This document shows, one piece after another, positions 8,843 through 20,667 of a stretch of 64,000 nt of DNA; positions within the stretch are counted from its first letter, which is position 1; the number at the start of each line of letters is the position of its first letter. The notes under the pieces were generated by a model. It saw only the letters and a list, made by a program, of their open reading frames with translations, made no database searches and was not told the DNA's origin. Position numbers and translations under genes: made by a program. This stretch comes from Rhabdophis nuchalis (taxonomy: Eukaryota > Chordata > Lepidosauria > Squamata > Natricidae): the NCBI GenBank assembly GCA_039707465.1, contig CM077652.1, positions 36,744,618 to 36,808,617 of the forward strand. Reading direction: 5' to 3'.

Positions 8843-11674
8843 ATGAGGCTACGTCCGTTTCTGGACCTGCATCTTGGTGATAAGGGAGTTGATTCCCTGA
8901 TTGCATTGTCAGCCACGGACTTCGTTTCAGGGAGAAAGGATACCCTGGGAAGCCCTCTGTGGTTTGGCCCCTGGTACCCCAACCAGATCCAGCCTGGTTG
9001 TTGGGCATGGGGAGAGGGGCTTCTTGTTGTCCTATATTCCCAGGATGCCCAGGGGGCTAGAGGGCCCTCCTTATGGGAGGGGTTCCCCAAGGTGATCGAG
9101 CTGCCCTTCCCAGGAGCTTTTAAGAAACTATTAACCACTGCTGCCTCTTTTCTTCTGCCCTTAGGTAGGTTTCATTTTCATGATTTCGATTTTAAGTTGC
9201 TTAAATTCTGTCATTTTCATTGTGACGTTGTAGCTGCCAACAATCAAGAGATTAGGATGGGACTTTTAGTCATGGGGGACTTTAATCTGCCATCGGCGGG
9301 CGAATCATCCGAGGTAGCTCGGGAATTCATGGCTTCCATGACGGCCATGGACCTGACCCAACTAATTCAAGGCCCCACTCACGAGGGTGGACATACACCG
9401 GATCTCATCTTTGTCTCAGGCCAATGGAAGAGTGATCTGGGTATAGGGGATATAGTCATCACGCCCTTGTCATGGACAGACCACTCACTTCTCCGGCTCG
9501 ACTTTCCAACCGCTGCCCCTCACCGCGGGGAGGCGGAACCTGAGTCACCTATTTGGTTCCGCCCCAGGCGCCTGATGGACCCTGATGGGTTCCAGACGGC
9601 GCTTGGGCCACTTCCTGTACCCCTGACCCATGCCCCGATGGAGGACCTCGTGGCCGCATGGAATATTGCGACCACGGGAGCCTTGGATCGGGTCGTGCCC
9701 TTGCGGCCTCTCTTGTGGCGCCGAAACACCCTGGCTCCTTGGTTTACCGAGGAGCTGAGGGTGATGAAACGCCACAAGAGATGCCTAGAGAGAAGATGGA
9801 GGGCTACCCGTTCTGAATCTGACCGGACACAGGTAAGAGCCCATTTACGGACTTACATTGTGGCGCTGAGAGTGGCCAAACGTCATCATTGTGCCACTCT
9901 CATAGCATCCCCAGAAAACCGCCCTGCCGCCCTGTTTAGGGTGACCCGCTCCCTCCTTCAACAGAGGGTGCGGGAAGCCCCGCTACAGGGTAGAGCAGAG
10001 GAATTCGTGATTTTTCTGCAGGAGAAAATCGCTCAGATACAGAATGAGTTAGCCTCCATTGATGGCCCAGTGGGATGCCACGAGACAGATCTTGTTTGGG
10101 AGGAGTTTGACTCCGTTACTTCCGAGGATATGGACAGATTACGTGGGCGACTGCGAGCCACCACATGTTTATTGGACCCGTGTTCCTCCTGGCTTGTACT
10201 GGCATCCTGGGAGGTGACACGAGGCTGGCTCCAAGAGGTTGTCAACGCATCCTTAAGTGAGGGTGCCTTACCTGCTTCCCTAAAAGAGGCCATGGTGAGG
10301 CCCCTCCTTAAGAAGCCCTCTTTGGATCCAGCTTTATTGACCAACTATCGTCCAGTCTCCAACCTTCCCTTTTTGGCGAAGGTTGTTGAGAGTGTGGTGG
10401 CACAACAGTTTCCCCGTCACCTGGAGGAAGTTGATTATCTAGACCCGCGCCAGTCCGGCTTTCGGCCCGGGCATAGCACCGAGACGGCATTGGTCGCGTT
10501 GGTCGATGATCTCTGGAGGGCCAGAGATGGGGGTTGCTCCTCCATCCTGGTCCTATTAGACCTCTCGGTGGCTTTTGATACCATCGACCATGGTATCCTA
10601 TTGCATCGGCTGGAGGGGTTGGGGGTGGGAGGCACCGTTTTACGGTGGTTCTCCTCCTACCTCTCTGGCCGATCGCAATTTGTGTTGGCAGGAGAGCAGA
10701 GGTCGACCTCGAGACCCCTCACATGTGGGGTTCCTCAGGGGTCGGTCCTCTCGCCTCTCCTGTTCAACACATATATGAAATCGCTGGGTGAGATCATCCG
10801 TGGCTTTGGGGTAGAGTACCATCTCTACGCTGATGATACTCAGCTGTATATATCTACCCCAAGCCACCCCAACGATGCCGTAGCGGTGATGTGCCAGTGC
10901 CTGGAAGCCGTACGGATCTGGATGGGAAGTAACGGACTCAGACTCAACCCGACCAAGACCGAGTGGCTGTGGTTTCCGGCTGCCCGATTCAACCAGCTGA
11001 CTCCATCGCTGGCCATAGGGGGCGAACATCTTGCCCCTGTGGATGGGGTGCGCAACTTGGGTGTCCTCCTGGATGCCCGGCTGTCCATGGAAGATCAAGT
11101 GACAGCCGTGGCCAGGAGGGCGTTTTACCAGGTTCGCCTGGTTCGCCAGTTGCGCCCCCTATTGGATCGGGACGCCCTTCGCACAGTCACTCATGCTCTC
11201 GTGACATCCCGACTGGACTATTGTAACTCTCTCTACATGGGGCTCCCCTTGAGGTGCACCCGAAGACTTCAGCTGGTCCAGAATGCAGCCGCGCGAGCAA
11301 TAATGGGTACCGCAAGGTATACCCATGTAACACCGCTCCTGCGCGAGCTGCACTGGCTACCTGTCGTCTTTCGGGTGCGCTTCAAGGTGTTAGTTCTCAT
11401 CTTTAAAGCGCTCCATGGCTCGGGACCTAGCTATCTGCGGGATCGGATTCTGCCCCATACATCTTCCCGGCCGATTCGCTCCCACAGAGAGGGACTTCTC
11501 CGGGTGCCGTCCACTAGACTTTGTCAGCGGGCGACGCCCAGGGGAAGGGCCTTCTCTGTGGCAGGCCCAGCCCTCTGGAACGACCTTCCCCCCGACATTA
11601 GAACAACTACGGACCTCCGCTCCTTCCGTCAGAAATTAAAAACTCACTTTTTCTGCTTGGCCGGCCTAGGTTAG
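8843..11674 (+). CDS. Long open frame: LINE endonuclease/RT preceded by unrelated in-frame sequence
   Basis: This frame is open for 943 codons. Residues about 141-943 are LINE protein: the end of the endonuclease (LLVMGDFNLPSAG, then DLIFVSGQW and SWTDHSLL), then RT motifs SGFRPGHSTETALVALVDDL, LDLSVAFDTIDHGILL, GVPQGSVLSPLLF and the catalytic YADDTQLYIS, then the C-terminal block ending FFCLAGLG. Residues 1 to about 140 match no LINE sequence in the other copies, which have a different endonuclease N-terminus there. Thus the start at 8843 is not a native ORF2 start. The RT part has no stop or frameshift, but without an endonuclease N-terminus it cannot be autonomous. Confidence 0.8.
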   Translation: MRLRPFLDLHLGDKGVDSLIALSATDFVSGRKDTLGSPLWFGPWYPNQIQPGCWAWGEGLLVVLYSQDAQGARGPSLWEGFPKVIELPFPGAFKKLLTTAASFLLPLGRFHFHDFDFKLLKFCHFHCDVVAANNQEIRMGLLVMGDFNLPSAGESSEVAREFMASMTAMDLTQLIQGPTHEGGHTPDLIFVSGQWKSDLGIGDIVITPLSWTDHSLLRLDFPTAAPHRGEAEPESPIWFRPRRLMDPDGFQTALGPLPVPLTHAPMEDLVAAWNIATTGALDRVVPLRPLLWRRNTLAPWFTEELRVMKRHKRCLERRWRATRSESDRTQVRAHLRTYIVALRVAKRHHCATLIASPENRPAALFRVTRSLLQQRVREAPLQGRAEEFVIFLQEKIAQIQNELASIDGPVGCHETDLVWEEFDSVTSEDMDRLRGRLRATTCLLDPCSSWLVLASWEVTRGWLQEVVNASLSEGALPASLKEAMVRPLLKKPSLDPALLTNYRPVSNLPFLAKVVESVVAQQFPRHLEEVDYLDPRQSGFRPGHSTETALVALVDDLWRARDGGCSSILVLLDLSVAFDTIDHGILLHRLEGLGVGGTVLRWFSSYLSGRSQFVLAGEQRSTSRPLTCGVPQGSVLSPLLFNTYMKSLGEIIRGFGVEYHLYADDTQLYISTPSHPNDAVAVMCQCLEAVRIWMGSNGLRLNPTKTEWLWFPAARFNQLTPSLAIGGEHLAPVDGVRNLGVLLDARLSMEDQVTAVARRAFYQVRLVRQLRPLLDRDALRTVTHALVTSRLDYCNSLYMGLPLRCTRRLQLVQNAAARAIMGTARYTHVTPLLRELHWLPVVFRVRFKVLVLIFKALHGSGPSYLRDRILPHTSSRPIRSHREGLLRVPSTRLCQRATPRGRAFSVAGPALWNDLPPDIRTTTDLRSFRQKLKTHFFCLAGLG

Positions 11675-11890
11675 TCTCTACCTCAGGGGTTAGGGAATGT
11701 TAATTTTAAAATGGGGATTTTAGTACAGGGACAGTTGATTTAATTTGTTTTTATTGTATTTATTTATGTATATATTTTATGCTGTTTTAATTTTCCCTGT
11801 GCACCGCTCCGAGTCCCCCTGGGGAGAGGACGCGGTATAGAAAAATTTATAAAACACTAAAAACAAACAAACAAATAAATAAATAAATAA
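9262..11890 (+). mobile_element. L2-type LINE, 5'-truncated within the endonuclease domain
   Basis: Clear LINE homology begins at LLVMGDFNLPSAG (9262), in the middle of the apurinic-type endonuclease domain, and continues through the reverse transcriptase and C-terminal region to a TAG at 11672-11674. A 3'UTR of about 210 bp carries the GTGCACCGCTCCGAGTCCCC box and an (AAAT/AAAC)n tail. Compared with the copy at 48413-51870 (-), the whole first part of the ORF is missing. L2/CR1-group membership is inferred from the RT and the C-terminal block (LDYCNSLYMGLPLR, LRELHWLPV, GPALWNDLP). It is very similar to the copy at 23966-25838. Confidence 0.85.
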
Positions 11891-11915
11891 ACCAAGCAAA
11901 AACAAACAAACAAAG

Positions 11916-12540
11916 CAGTGGTGAGATTCAATTTTTTTTACTACCAGTTCTGTGGGTATGGTTTGGTGCCCATGATGGGGGAAGAATACTGTAAAATCTC
12001 CATTCCCTTCCCTACTCCAGGGGAAGATTACCGTCAGGCCTGCAGCCAACTTTTCTTTTGGATCATTGGCCTGCCGAGCGGGGATTGTAGGGAGTGAGAT
12101 GCTATGTAGCCATAACAACATTCTTTCTAGAAAGCCAAGGTCATCCTTTGTCTTTGCACCTCTGCACCTGATCGGGATTGGATGGGTGGAACTGCCAGCA
12201 TGCCAGTGGGAGATTGGACCATGGGATGGACTTGGGGGGGGGGGGGCAAGAACTTGAACTTTCAACTAGGTGGGGAAATCCGGGAAGCTTTCAGATTCGG
12301 GTTTCCCCAGATGTGCCAATGTGGCTCTCTTCATTAATTGGAGATTTGAGGAATCCTTTGCCTTGGACTCTGATTTACTTTTTGATGCTATTTGGAACCC
12401 TGACAATTACTGCAAAATCCCCATTCCCTCCCCATCAGCGAGGGCTCGGGAGGCAGAGAATAAATGGGGGAAGGGCCAGTCCTACGTGGTTTTTACTGGT
12501 TCTCCAGAACTGGTCAGAACCTGCTGAAGACCACTTCTGA
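11916..12540. mobile_element. hAT MITE, family CAGTGGTGGG, split by a solo LTR
   Basis: CAGTGGTGAGATTCAATTTT start and GAAGACCACTTCTG end (right edge +/-1); its two parts (11916-12026 and 12411-12540) together match the uninterrupted copy at 53807-54044. Flanks AAACAAAG / AAACAAAC. Confidence 0.65.
12032..12405. mobile_element. Solo LTR, family A, TSD ATTAC
   Basis: 374 bp between exact 5-bp repeats ATTAC (12027-12031 and 12406-12410). It shares GTCAGGCCTGCAGCC at the start, CTTTCAGATTCGGGTTTCCC in the middle and GGAACCCTGACA at the end with the copies at 30081 and 40764. The first base is mutated (CGTC for TGTC). Lies inside a hAT element (11916-12540). Confidence 0.8.
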
Positions 12541-12799
12541 AACAAACTCATGATTAGCAGATACCGAAGGCCAATCAAATTCCGCTCTTCTCTTGTCTGG
12601 TCAGCAAGATCCTGACCCAGACGTGGGAGATTTCAACACCAATTTCTGATCAATGGATTTCTGTCCCGTGGCCGTGTCCAGGCAGCGCTCTTAATTGGCC
12701 AGTTATACAGTGGGTGCTTCTTGTGTTTTGTGTGCATATGTGAGTGCTCTTTAGGGTCATGTCAAAAAATAGCAGCAATACAATTAGGAGGGTCTAAGG

Positions 12800-13186
12800 C
12801 AGGGGTGTCAAACTCAATTTCATTGTGGGCCACATGGTTGTGTTTGACCTCGCTGGGCCAGGGTGGGTGTGGCCAGCTCGACGTCACTCCTGTTGGGGGC
12901 ACCTGTGGGGGGGTGTCAAGCACTCTGCCAGCGAAAGTGGGCTCCCGGGCTCCGTTTTTGGCTGCCACAACCTCCTACAACCCTCTGCCAGTGGCTCGGG
13001 CTCCATTTTCACGGGCAGAGTGTTGCAGGAGGTTGTGGCAGCCAAAAACGGAGCCCGGGAGCCCATTTTTGCTGCCAGAAGCACCCACAGGCCGCTCCTT
13101 CGCTGTTTCCAGGACAGTCCCATGGGTCAGATCTAAGTACCCTGCAGGCTGGATACGGCCCCTGGGCCTTGAGTTTGACACCTCTG
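12800..13186. mobile_element. hAT MITE, family CAGGGGTGTCAAACTC
   Basis: 387 bp; TSD GTCTAAGG / GTCAAAGG (7 of 8). The interior holds a large inverted repeat around 12940-13080 (GGCTCCGTTTTTGGCTGCCA and complement). Confidence 0.8.
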
Positions 13187-13634
13187 GTCAAAGGAAATTC
13201 ACTCCAGGAAAATGTGCATAGGATACCAGTCCAGCTGTATTAATAGAGTAACCACAACATAATGATTCTTTCATGATGGAAAGAAAAGAACTTGTTTTTG
13301 AGATGGTGTTAATGAAAGGGCCACCTTAGCTATGAGGTGGTACTTTTCAGATGGGTTTCAGAAGAACGACTGACTTCATTTGGAATTAATGCCGAAGTAA
13401 CTAGGGCTGTTCTCCTAGTCTCCTCTTGCTCAAGTAGCTTAAACTCCACAGTCCTGCTGTTTTCATAGGTGACATGGGGGCTACATGGTGTGCACGGAAT
13501 GGGGCCACTCACTGCAGCCAACTCGCTGCAGGACAATTGAACCATTCAATTTAATTATTTAAAATAAAATTTAAAAATATTTTGATTTTTGTCGTTCACG
13601 TTTCATTCTGCCGCTCCTTTTGCCTCCTTTCTTC

Positions 13635-13661
13635 AATAATAATAATAATAATAATAATAAT
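13635..13661. repeat. (ATA)n microsatellite
   Basis: Nine units, followed by TCGAATTTATTAACCGCTCC, probably the remnant 3' tail of an L2-type LINE (minus). Confidence 0.85.
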
Positions 13662-15443
13662 CGAATTTATTAACCGCTCCCTCTCCCCACAGGGACCCGG
13701 GGAATAGAATCAATGATTCTATTCCACCATTTCTTCGATATTAGGTAACTTCTGTCCTGCAGCGAGTTGGCTGTGGACAGTTAGCTATGGCAAACTGGCT
13801 GTGGCAAGCTGGCCGAAGCGAATGGTCGTAGGCCCTGCTGAGCAACACAAATCCCCATGTTGCTTGAAACATTTGTGTGGAAACAAGCACAGAGCTGGAG
13901 GAAAGCTCCACTATGTGAGGTCCTGAAGCTTTCTACCTCACCTGTGCTCCACCTGGGAGAATCCTCCACAATCTGGGGCTAGTCAGATGTGTTGGACAGA
14001 GTCTCATCATGGCAAGGGAGTTGCAGTCCAAGGCCCAAGACTGGGAAAAGCTGCTCTAGGCCAAAGAGCCAACAGGACAGGTGGCCCCTATTATTGTAGG
14101 TGGTTATTACTGAATTCAGTTATTACTGAAGGGTAAAGACTGTTATTGATGAAATCATGTGGACATGAAGAAGCTGGAAGGAAAATGTCCTGAAAACTAG
14201 GTTTCCTTAGAAGGGTTACAAAGAACTTGTGCCTCTTCTCTTGGGTAACCTTTCCCATGTCCTGTTTTCTCACAGTCACTCGAAGGGAAGCATGGAGAAG
14301 CACAATTTGTTATTTGGATCTCTCTCTCCTGCTTTCTCTCCTCCAGGAACCCTTCCTAATTGCCCAAAGGGACAGCTGGCTCCAAGCAAAGCTGTGGGCC
14401 GATGATGAGTCATGGGATGACCACATGCCACCTGATGTGACAGAGAAGCTTTCGGGGAGGTGTGGGGCCTTGGCCAAAGCCTCCCACAGAGAACATTGCT
14501 GTGGGCTTCGAAAGCGCCAGTAAAGGAAGGTTGTGCTGTCTGTAAGGATCAGAGAAAACCGAAGGCACCTTTATCTTTTGGACTGAGAAGAGAGCAGCCC
14601 TTTGGATTCCTTAGCCACCGTTGGAATATGGAGGGAGAAGTCAAGGTCAGGCCATCTCTAGCGGTGGACGCTTGGACAACTATCTCACATAACCATCAAG
14701 TCTTTGATGATGCCATTTCCCATTGCTTGGGTTCCTGAGTCCTGAGTTGATTGAGGACTCCAAGTCCTTGGATTGAGTAGTGAGAAGGAGAAGAGCAGGA
14801 TCACATCAGAGGCTACCCTTTGTTGAGGAGTTGGAATGTTAAGCTCTTATCTCCGAGATCCAAGTTCTCCAGGTAAGTGCTACAGTATATGGGTCTTGCA
14901 TTGCTTCAGAGTTGCATTCTCTCTGAAGGTCTTGAGGAAACCAAACCATCATCTCAATGGTGCTAGATTTTAAATTTTGAGTGAGAGGGTAGCATTTCAG
15001 GAATGGAGTTTAACCCCTGCTCAATGCAAGAACCCCAAAGAATCATAGAAAAATGATTGGATTTTTCTATTCTGAATTTTTAACATTCTGATTCAGATTA
15101 CCTGCTAATTTGTAGAGTTGGAACTAAAAACACCCACACCTGACATTTCAATTTCGTACAGAAGGCTTTCTTCCTTTCATTTTTAAAAAATTGAGGCTAA
15201 CGTATATTTTTAAGGGAAGATCCCTAATCTTGCTGAAAGTTCATTTTGAAGTTCATGATTAGATTTCACATGTCAAGTTCAACAGTTTGGGCCCTGATGG
15301 TTTCTAAAAAGTAATAAATGTCATGTAACTGTTAATGCTGCCAGATTTGAACTTCTGAGCAGAGAGTTTGCTTTCAAGGTATTCCCTTCCCATTGAAGAC
15401 CTGTTTTAGAATAAATTGAGGTTTCCTCAAAATAAGATTTACT

Positions 15444-15449
15444 TTTTAT
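15444..15449 (-). promoter_or_regulatory. Candidate poly(A) signal downstream of the beta-II exon
   Basis: The plus-strand TTTATT within CTTTTTATTTTATC reads AATAAA on minus, about 2.5 kb after the beta-II stop. It lies just past the long (GA)n tract. It could end a beta-II specific transcript, but the AT-rich setting makes a chance match quite possible. Confidence 0.2.
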
Positions 15450-15577
15450 TTTATCACTGTTTCTGGGAAAAAAAAGTTGGCATAGCATAAACAACTCAAA
15501 ATCAAACTGATAGTTGCACACCCCACAAGCATGATGTGGGAAAGAACAAAAAAGAAAGGTAAGCATTATCCAAACAA

Positions 15578-15698
<121 letters not shown>

Positions 15699-17093
15699 TT
15701 TTCTCAAAAACACAGACAACTTCAGATTCCAACAGAAAATATTTCTTATTCTATGAAGAATATTAGCCAAACCAAAAAATTTTTACAGCTTCAGGCAAAT
15801 TACACACAAAACTTTTGGATTTTAAATATCAGCTTAATTTTAGTAAAATACTAAATTTTTGACACAGATAAAGCACGGTGGGACATATGCAGTTTGTTAA
15901 TTTGGCAGCTGGACAAACGGAACCCCCCCACCCCCTCCCCCCCAAAATACCTGCAAAGGTGCCCCACAGGGTGGATACGAATTCAACATAAAAACTAACA
16001 AGGAATGGTAGATACGAGGTTGACCATTGACTCCAAGATGGGAATTTTGATGGCCAGGTTGGGGACTCCTGAGACAAAAGGGGGGACATTTTGCTGAAAG
16101 GCGCCTCCTTATCAGGGCAAGGCAACCTGAGCTAAAAAAGCCCCAGAAAGGGAAGTGGCTCCATAAACTCAGTTCCAGCAGTCGATTCCCCCTCCCCTTG
16201 GGGACCCTCCCCATCTTCCTCTCTTCTAGCACTGAAAACCAAACTGACCAGCTCTGGAGGACCGTCCTGGCCCCTCCCCTGTCCCTCCCCTGCAGCCGTG
16301 TCCCCACAAAGCCCGGGAACCCTCTTCTCCACTCTCCAGAAACACCGAGTCCCACCTTCTCCTGCGCCAGGTCACCTGGTCCAACATTGGCAGCGCTTCT
16401 CCATCCTTTCGGCTACCCGTAAATTTCCTCTGAATTGAACAAGCCAGGAAGTATCTTTCATCCCTCCTGAAGAGGCTCTTTCCTTCCATCTGAGACCCGC
16501 CAGGAGCCCCTCGGCTTCGTGCTGGGACCAGCCAGGGATTCCCCCCAGGAAACCTTCCCAGCTATCTACAATGATGCTGTCGGCATTGCTGGGTGAGACC
16601 AAGCAGCGTCTGTCTCTGTGTGCTGCTTGCGCTTTTCAGTTAGCCTTGGGAAGGCCCGATCCAGTTCCAGGACTTCTTTTAGGGGTGGATTTATGAATGC
16701 AAATAAACGGAAGAGTCAAGAAGCACATGAGAAATGGCAATAACCGTGGATGTTGTGGGATTCCTATGGAAGTGTGTGTGTGTGTGGGGGGGGAGCAGCT
16801 GTGTAACTTCAAACATGCCCCGCATGGGGACAGATGCTGCCTGCTTCTGCCTCCCTCACCAAATCTAACCGGCATGGCTTCCTTCCAAGGAAGACTCTGG
16901 AGACCCTGCTGCTCCCCCATCTCAATCCCCTGGGATTCCTGGGAATAAGAATAATAAACATCCTGGAGTATCGACATCTACTTCATGGATTCATTGAGGT
17001 TTGGGGAACTAAACGCAGGCTGGACCCAAAGGCCTCTGGCAGCCAATTCTGACTCATCATGATTTTTGCAGGTGCCATGGAAATAACAGAGAG

Positions 17094-17391
<298 letters not shown>

Positions 17392-17937
17392 AGATGGGTT
17401 TCACATCAAAGTGAAGCGAAGAGACAAGGAGGTGGCAGCATCCTCTAAGCGGGTGATTCCGCAAGGGAGAAAGGAGCTGGGCCAAGTCCCATCTTGCAAG
17501 GCCAGAGCAGGTCCACTCCTTTGGCCAACTGCTTCCTTGGGAAGGAGCCGAGGGGGGCGGAGGAGGAGAGGGGGGCACCGTCAGCAGGTGCCCAAGATCC
17601 AGAGGTGTTTCGCTAACTTTAAAGGAAGTGGGTCTTTCCAACGCTGGCCGCCTGCTCAACCTCCAGGAGGGCCTGGTCTTTAGACTCACAGCCATAATAA
17701 CACTTCAGTTGCTCTTCCTTTCGCCTCCCCTGTGCCACGGATGCAACCCCACTCAGTTGCAGCTCAAGTCTTTGAAGGATGGTCATTCCAGTATCACCAC
17801 AAAAGAAAAAAAAATATATATCCAAAGCATGACAGCTAATGGTTGCAACAGAGGGTGCCACCACACAGCAGCCGGGACCAAATGGAGATGGCCATGGGTG
17901 TGCGAGGGGAGGGAGGGGAGGAGGGAGGATGGTCTAC

Positions 17938-18096
17938 TTAGCTCTTGACTTCAGGCTTAAAAAACTCAGAGTTAAGAAAGGAAAAGCCTTCAAATTCTGA
18001 TTGGTCAATGTTCCTGATGACTTCCTGGTCAGGTGGAGTTAAGACAGGTGGATGGCGGGTGAAAAACCGGTCGAAGTTTTCAGCATTGCGTCCGCA
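17938..18096 (-). CDS. PRKCB: PRKCB beta-II specific terminal coding exon
   Basis: Encodes the last 52 residues and TAA stop of the beta-II isoform. On the minus strand an acceptor ending ATAG (18097-18100) precedes [14 protein letters not shown]. The turn motif VLTPPDQ (human Thr641) and hydrophobic motif FEGFSFLN (human Ser660) follow, and the protein ends EFFKPEVKS. Human has FSFVN and EFLKPEVKS, so two hydrophobic substitutions are visible. The exon is 159 bp, the same as human coding length. It lies between the last common exon and the beta-I exon, the order known for mammalian PRKCB, where inclusion of this exon gives beta-II. The AC-terminal tail controls anchoring to RACK proteins and priming phosphorylation. 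Long GA-rich tracts lie just downstream in the transcript (17094-17389). Confidence 0.97.
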   Translation of the reverse strand, partial: CGRNAENFDRFFTRHPPVLTPPDQEVIRNIDQSEFEGFSFLNSEFFKPEVKS

Positions 18097-18100
18097 CTAT

Positions 18101-19619
18101 GAAAGGGGAAGAAAAGAACTCAGGGCAGGTGGCGAAAGGAGCAAAGGAAGAGAAAAAAAAAAACCTGAATGCAAAAAAGTTGGATGCAGCTTGTTATGTC
18201 CCCCCTTGCAGCCCCCGCCCAACCCCCACCCCGCAATCCGGGCTGCAGGCAAGTCATGAGCAAAATGAGAGAACCAAAAAGAACCAATGCAAAATCCTGA
18301 TGGCCCCGTGTGGCAGCAGCCCAGAGTCAGGGAAGTCATGGATATGCTGGGAAGCGGGAGACCCTCGGCTGGCCTCAGCAAGTAATTGCAGGAGGGGGAT
18401 GGATGGCGAGGCAATTACTTGCAAGGCTCTGCCAGACACATGCAAGGCTGCTGCTGCTGCATGCAGAGCTTCTGTGGCTGCTCAGAAAACAAATCAAGGC
18501 TGCCTTGGACGTCTATCCCACGCGGGTGCCCAGTTCGCCAGGGCTTCCCATGCACAGGACCCCCAGGGAGTTTCACCCAGGGCTGCAGCCGCTTCACACA
18601 GGATGCCGGGCATTGAGCACCAGGGGGTGGTTTTCCCCCCTCTCTTATCTGCATGCAATCCAACCACCCCACGGTGAACAGCGAGGGCCTTTTGACATTG
18701 AAAAGCATGAAGAAATTGAGCGGACAATTTTTCTGGAATGAAAAATTCTCCAGCCATTTCTTCGAGGAAAGGCAGCATGGCAACCGTGCTGAATTTGGTG
18801 CCTGGGAGGGAGAAAGGTCATCCTGGGGTCTTTCTTTGGGATTTCATGGAGATTAGAAACCGGGAGGCGGGGAGTTCTACTCCCACCTTGGGTGCAAAGC
18901 CAGGCGAGTGACCTTGGGCCAGTCCCTTTCTCTCGGCCGTAGGAAGGAGGCTCTGGCAAAGCACTTCTGGAAAACCTTGCCAAGAAAACTGCAGGGACTT
19001 GTCCAGGCAGTCTCCGAAAATTGAAGGGAAGAAAAAAGTATTAGAGGCTAAAACGTCTGTTAGGAAATGATTGCACGGAGAAGGTGAGCATGTTGATACT
19101 CATCTCTTTTCCCTCTTGTCATTAGTCAGAGCAAGAATTTCTCTGACACCCCCCCCCCCCCACACACACTTTGCTTTGAAAGACATTCCAAATTTGCCTT
19201 TATAAATGGAATAGCAACTGGTAGGAAAACGCAGGAGAATTTTTTTGCCTGGCAACTGAAGGCAAGCGGTGGGAATCCCATTTGACCAGGCCCGTTTGAA
19301 AGAACCAAGCCGTAAACACATGTTGTCAGTCATGAGACCCTGGGGAACGCTGCAAATGCACCAAATGAGGGCCCTGGGTCAGAGAACACGAGGCCAGAAG
19401 GAAGGAAATGCTTCTCTAGCAAACCAGGGCGGGGCTGTCTACAGGTGAAGATCCAGAAAATCAGACATCATGGGAACTTTCCGGCTGAAACTTTTCCAGC
19501 CCAACAAGATGCTAAAAACCTCCCAGTCATTCTGGAAATGGGCTTTAGGGTTCTGTGACCAGACAAGGTCTGCATTCTAGTCCACAATTCAAACGCAACA
19601 TGACACCGCAAGTGTGATT
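18101..19619. other. Start of the 18.2-kb PRKCB intron upstream of beta-II, no gene
   Basis: Non-repetitive sequence apart from a C/CA run at 19149-19169. The polypyrimidine stretch before the beta-II acceptor (18101-18120 read on minus) is short. Confidence 0.5.
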
Positions 19620-19760
19620 TTAACAGATTTAACAGATTAACAGAGTCGGAAGGGACCTTGTAGGTCATCTAGTCCAACCTCCCCACCCAAGTAGGAGACC
19701 CCACACCATTTCTGACAGATAGTAGTCCAGCCTCTCCGAGTCTGGTCCCCTTTTGGGGGG
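19620..19760 (-). mobile_element. CR1 LINE 3' end
   Basis: ACAGAGTCGGAAGGGACCTTG then GGTCATCTAGTCCAACC is the reversed CR1 3' end. Confidence 0.65.
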
Positions 19761-20482
19761 GGGGGCTGTTACAACCTTCTGGCAAGAGACCAAAAATCAA
19801 GGCGGTGGAAGCATTTTCACCTGGCAGCTTTTTAAAAGGATGGAGGAAATGCCCGCCTAGGGTGATGCCTGGTTTGAACCCAGAACCCTTCCTAGGAGAA
19901 TTCAAGTGCAATCAGCCAGACACAATGAGAATATCAGCTCAAGCAGCCTTGACACCACCTGGCAGCATAAAAAGAGAGACCCAGCCCCTCCTTTTACTTG
20001 CTGGGGCAGAATTTGCAGTGTTTGACTTGGTTACCCACAGCTGGGATTCCGTAACCCACCATTCCAGCGGTCGGATTGTCCAGCCTCCAGATCACCCCTT
20101 GGAAGCCGAGACAGGAAGCCCCAAGGGGACGAGGGAGAGAGCGGCACTCGGAGGGCTGGGCTGAGTGAAGACTTGCCAGCCCTGCTGGCTTCCCAAGGAT
20201 TCGTGGCTGCTTGGATCAAAGGAGCCCCAGAGCTTCCCTTGCTTGGCGTGAGGTTTCCGAGGGGGAAAAGGGCAGCTTCAAAGCTTCCCTCTTCCCTGCT
20301 CCTGCACGCAGCTTGAAAGCTCACTCAGCCCCCGTGGCGGCTCTTCCCCGACACTTGTCAAGCCCCCTGGACGGCTTCTGAGCTATCATTGGCTGAGACC
20401 AATGGATTTGCATCCTCCGTAAACTGAATGGTAGGAACTGAAATCAGCCGAGACTGATTCAAAAGTGCTTCCCCCCCCCCTC

Positions 20483-20646
20483 CAAAAGGCAGCTGGACTC
20501 CCTTGGTTTTGTCTCTGAAAACGTTTCTCTCCTCGTCCAAGGAGCTTCTTCGGTTCTCTTCGAGAAAAGAGAGGGGTCCTCATCCTTGGATGAGAAGCAA
20601 AACGTTTTCAAAGACAAAACCAAGAAGGTCCAGTCGCCTTTTGGAA
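20483..20646. repeat. Imperfect 164-bp palindrome
   Basis: Left arm CCAAAAGGCAGCTGGACTCC / CTTGGTTTTGTCTCTGAAAACG is mirrored by CGTTTTCAAAGACAAAACCAAG / AAGGTCCAGTCGCCTTTTGG. Probably a foldback DNA element of another family; no TSD found. The L2-type LINE 3' end follows directly. Confidence 0.6.
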
Positions 20647-20667
20647 AAAAAGCACCTTTTGGGACAA

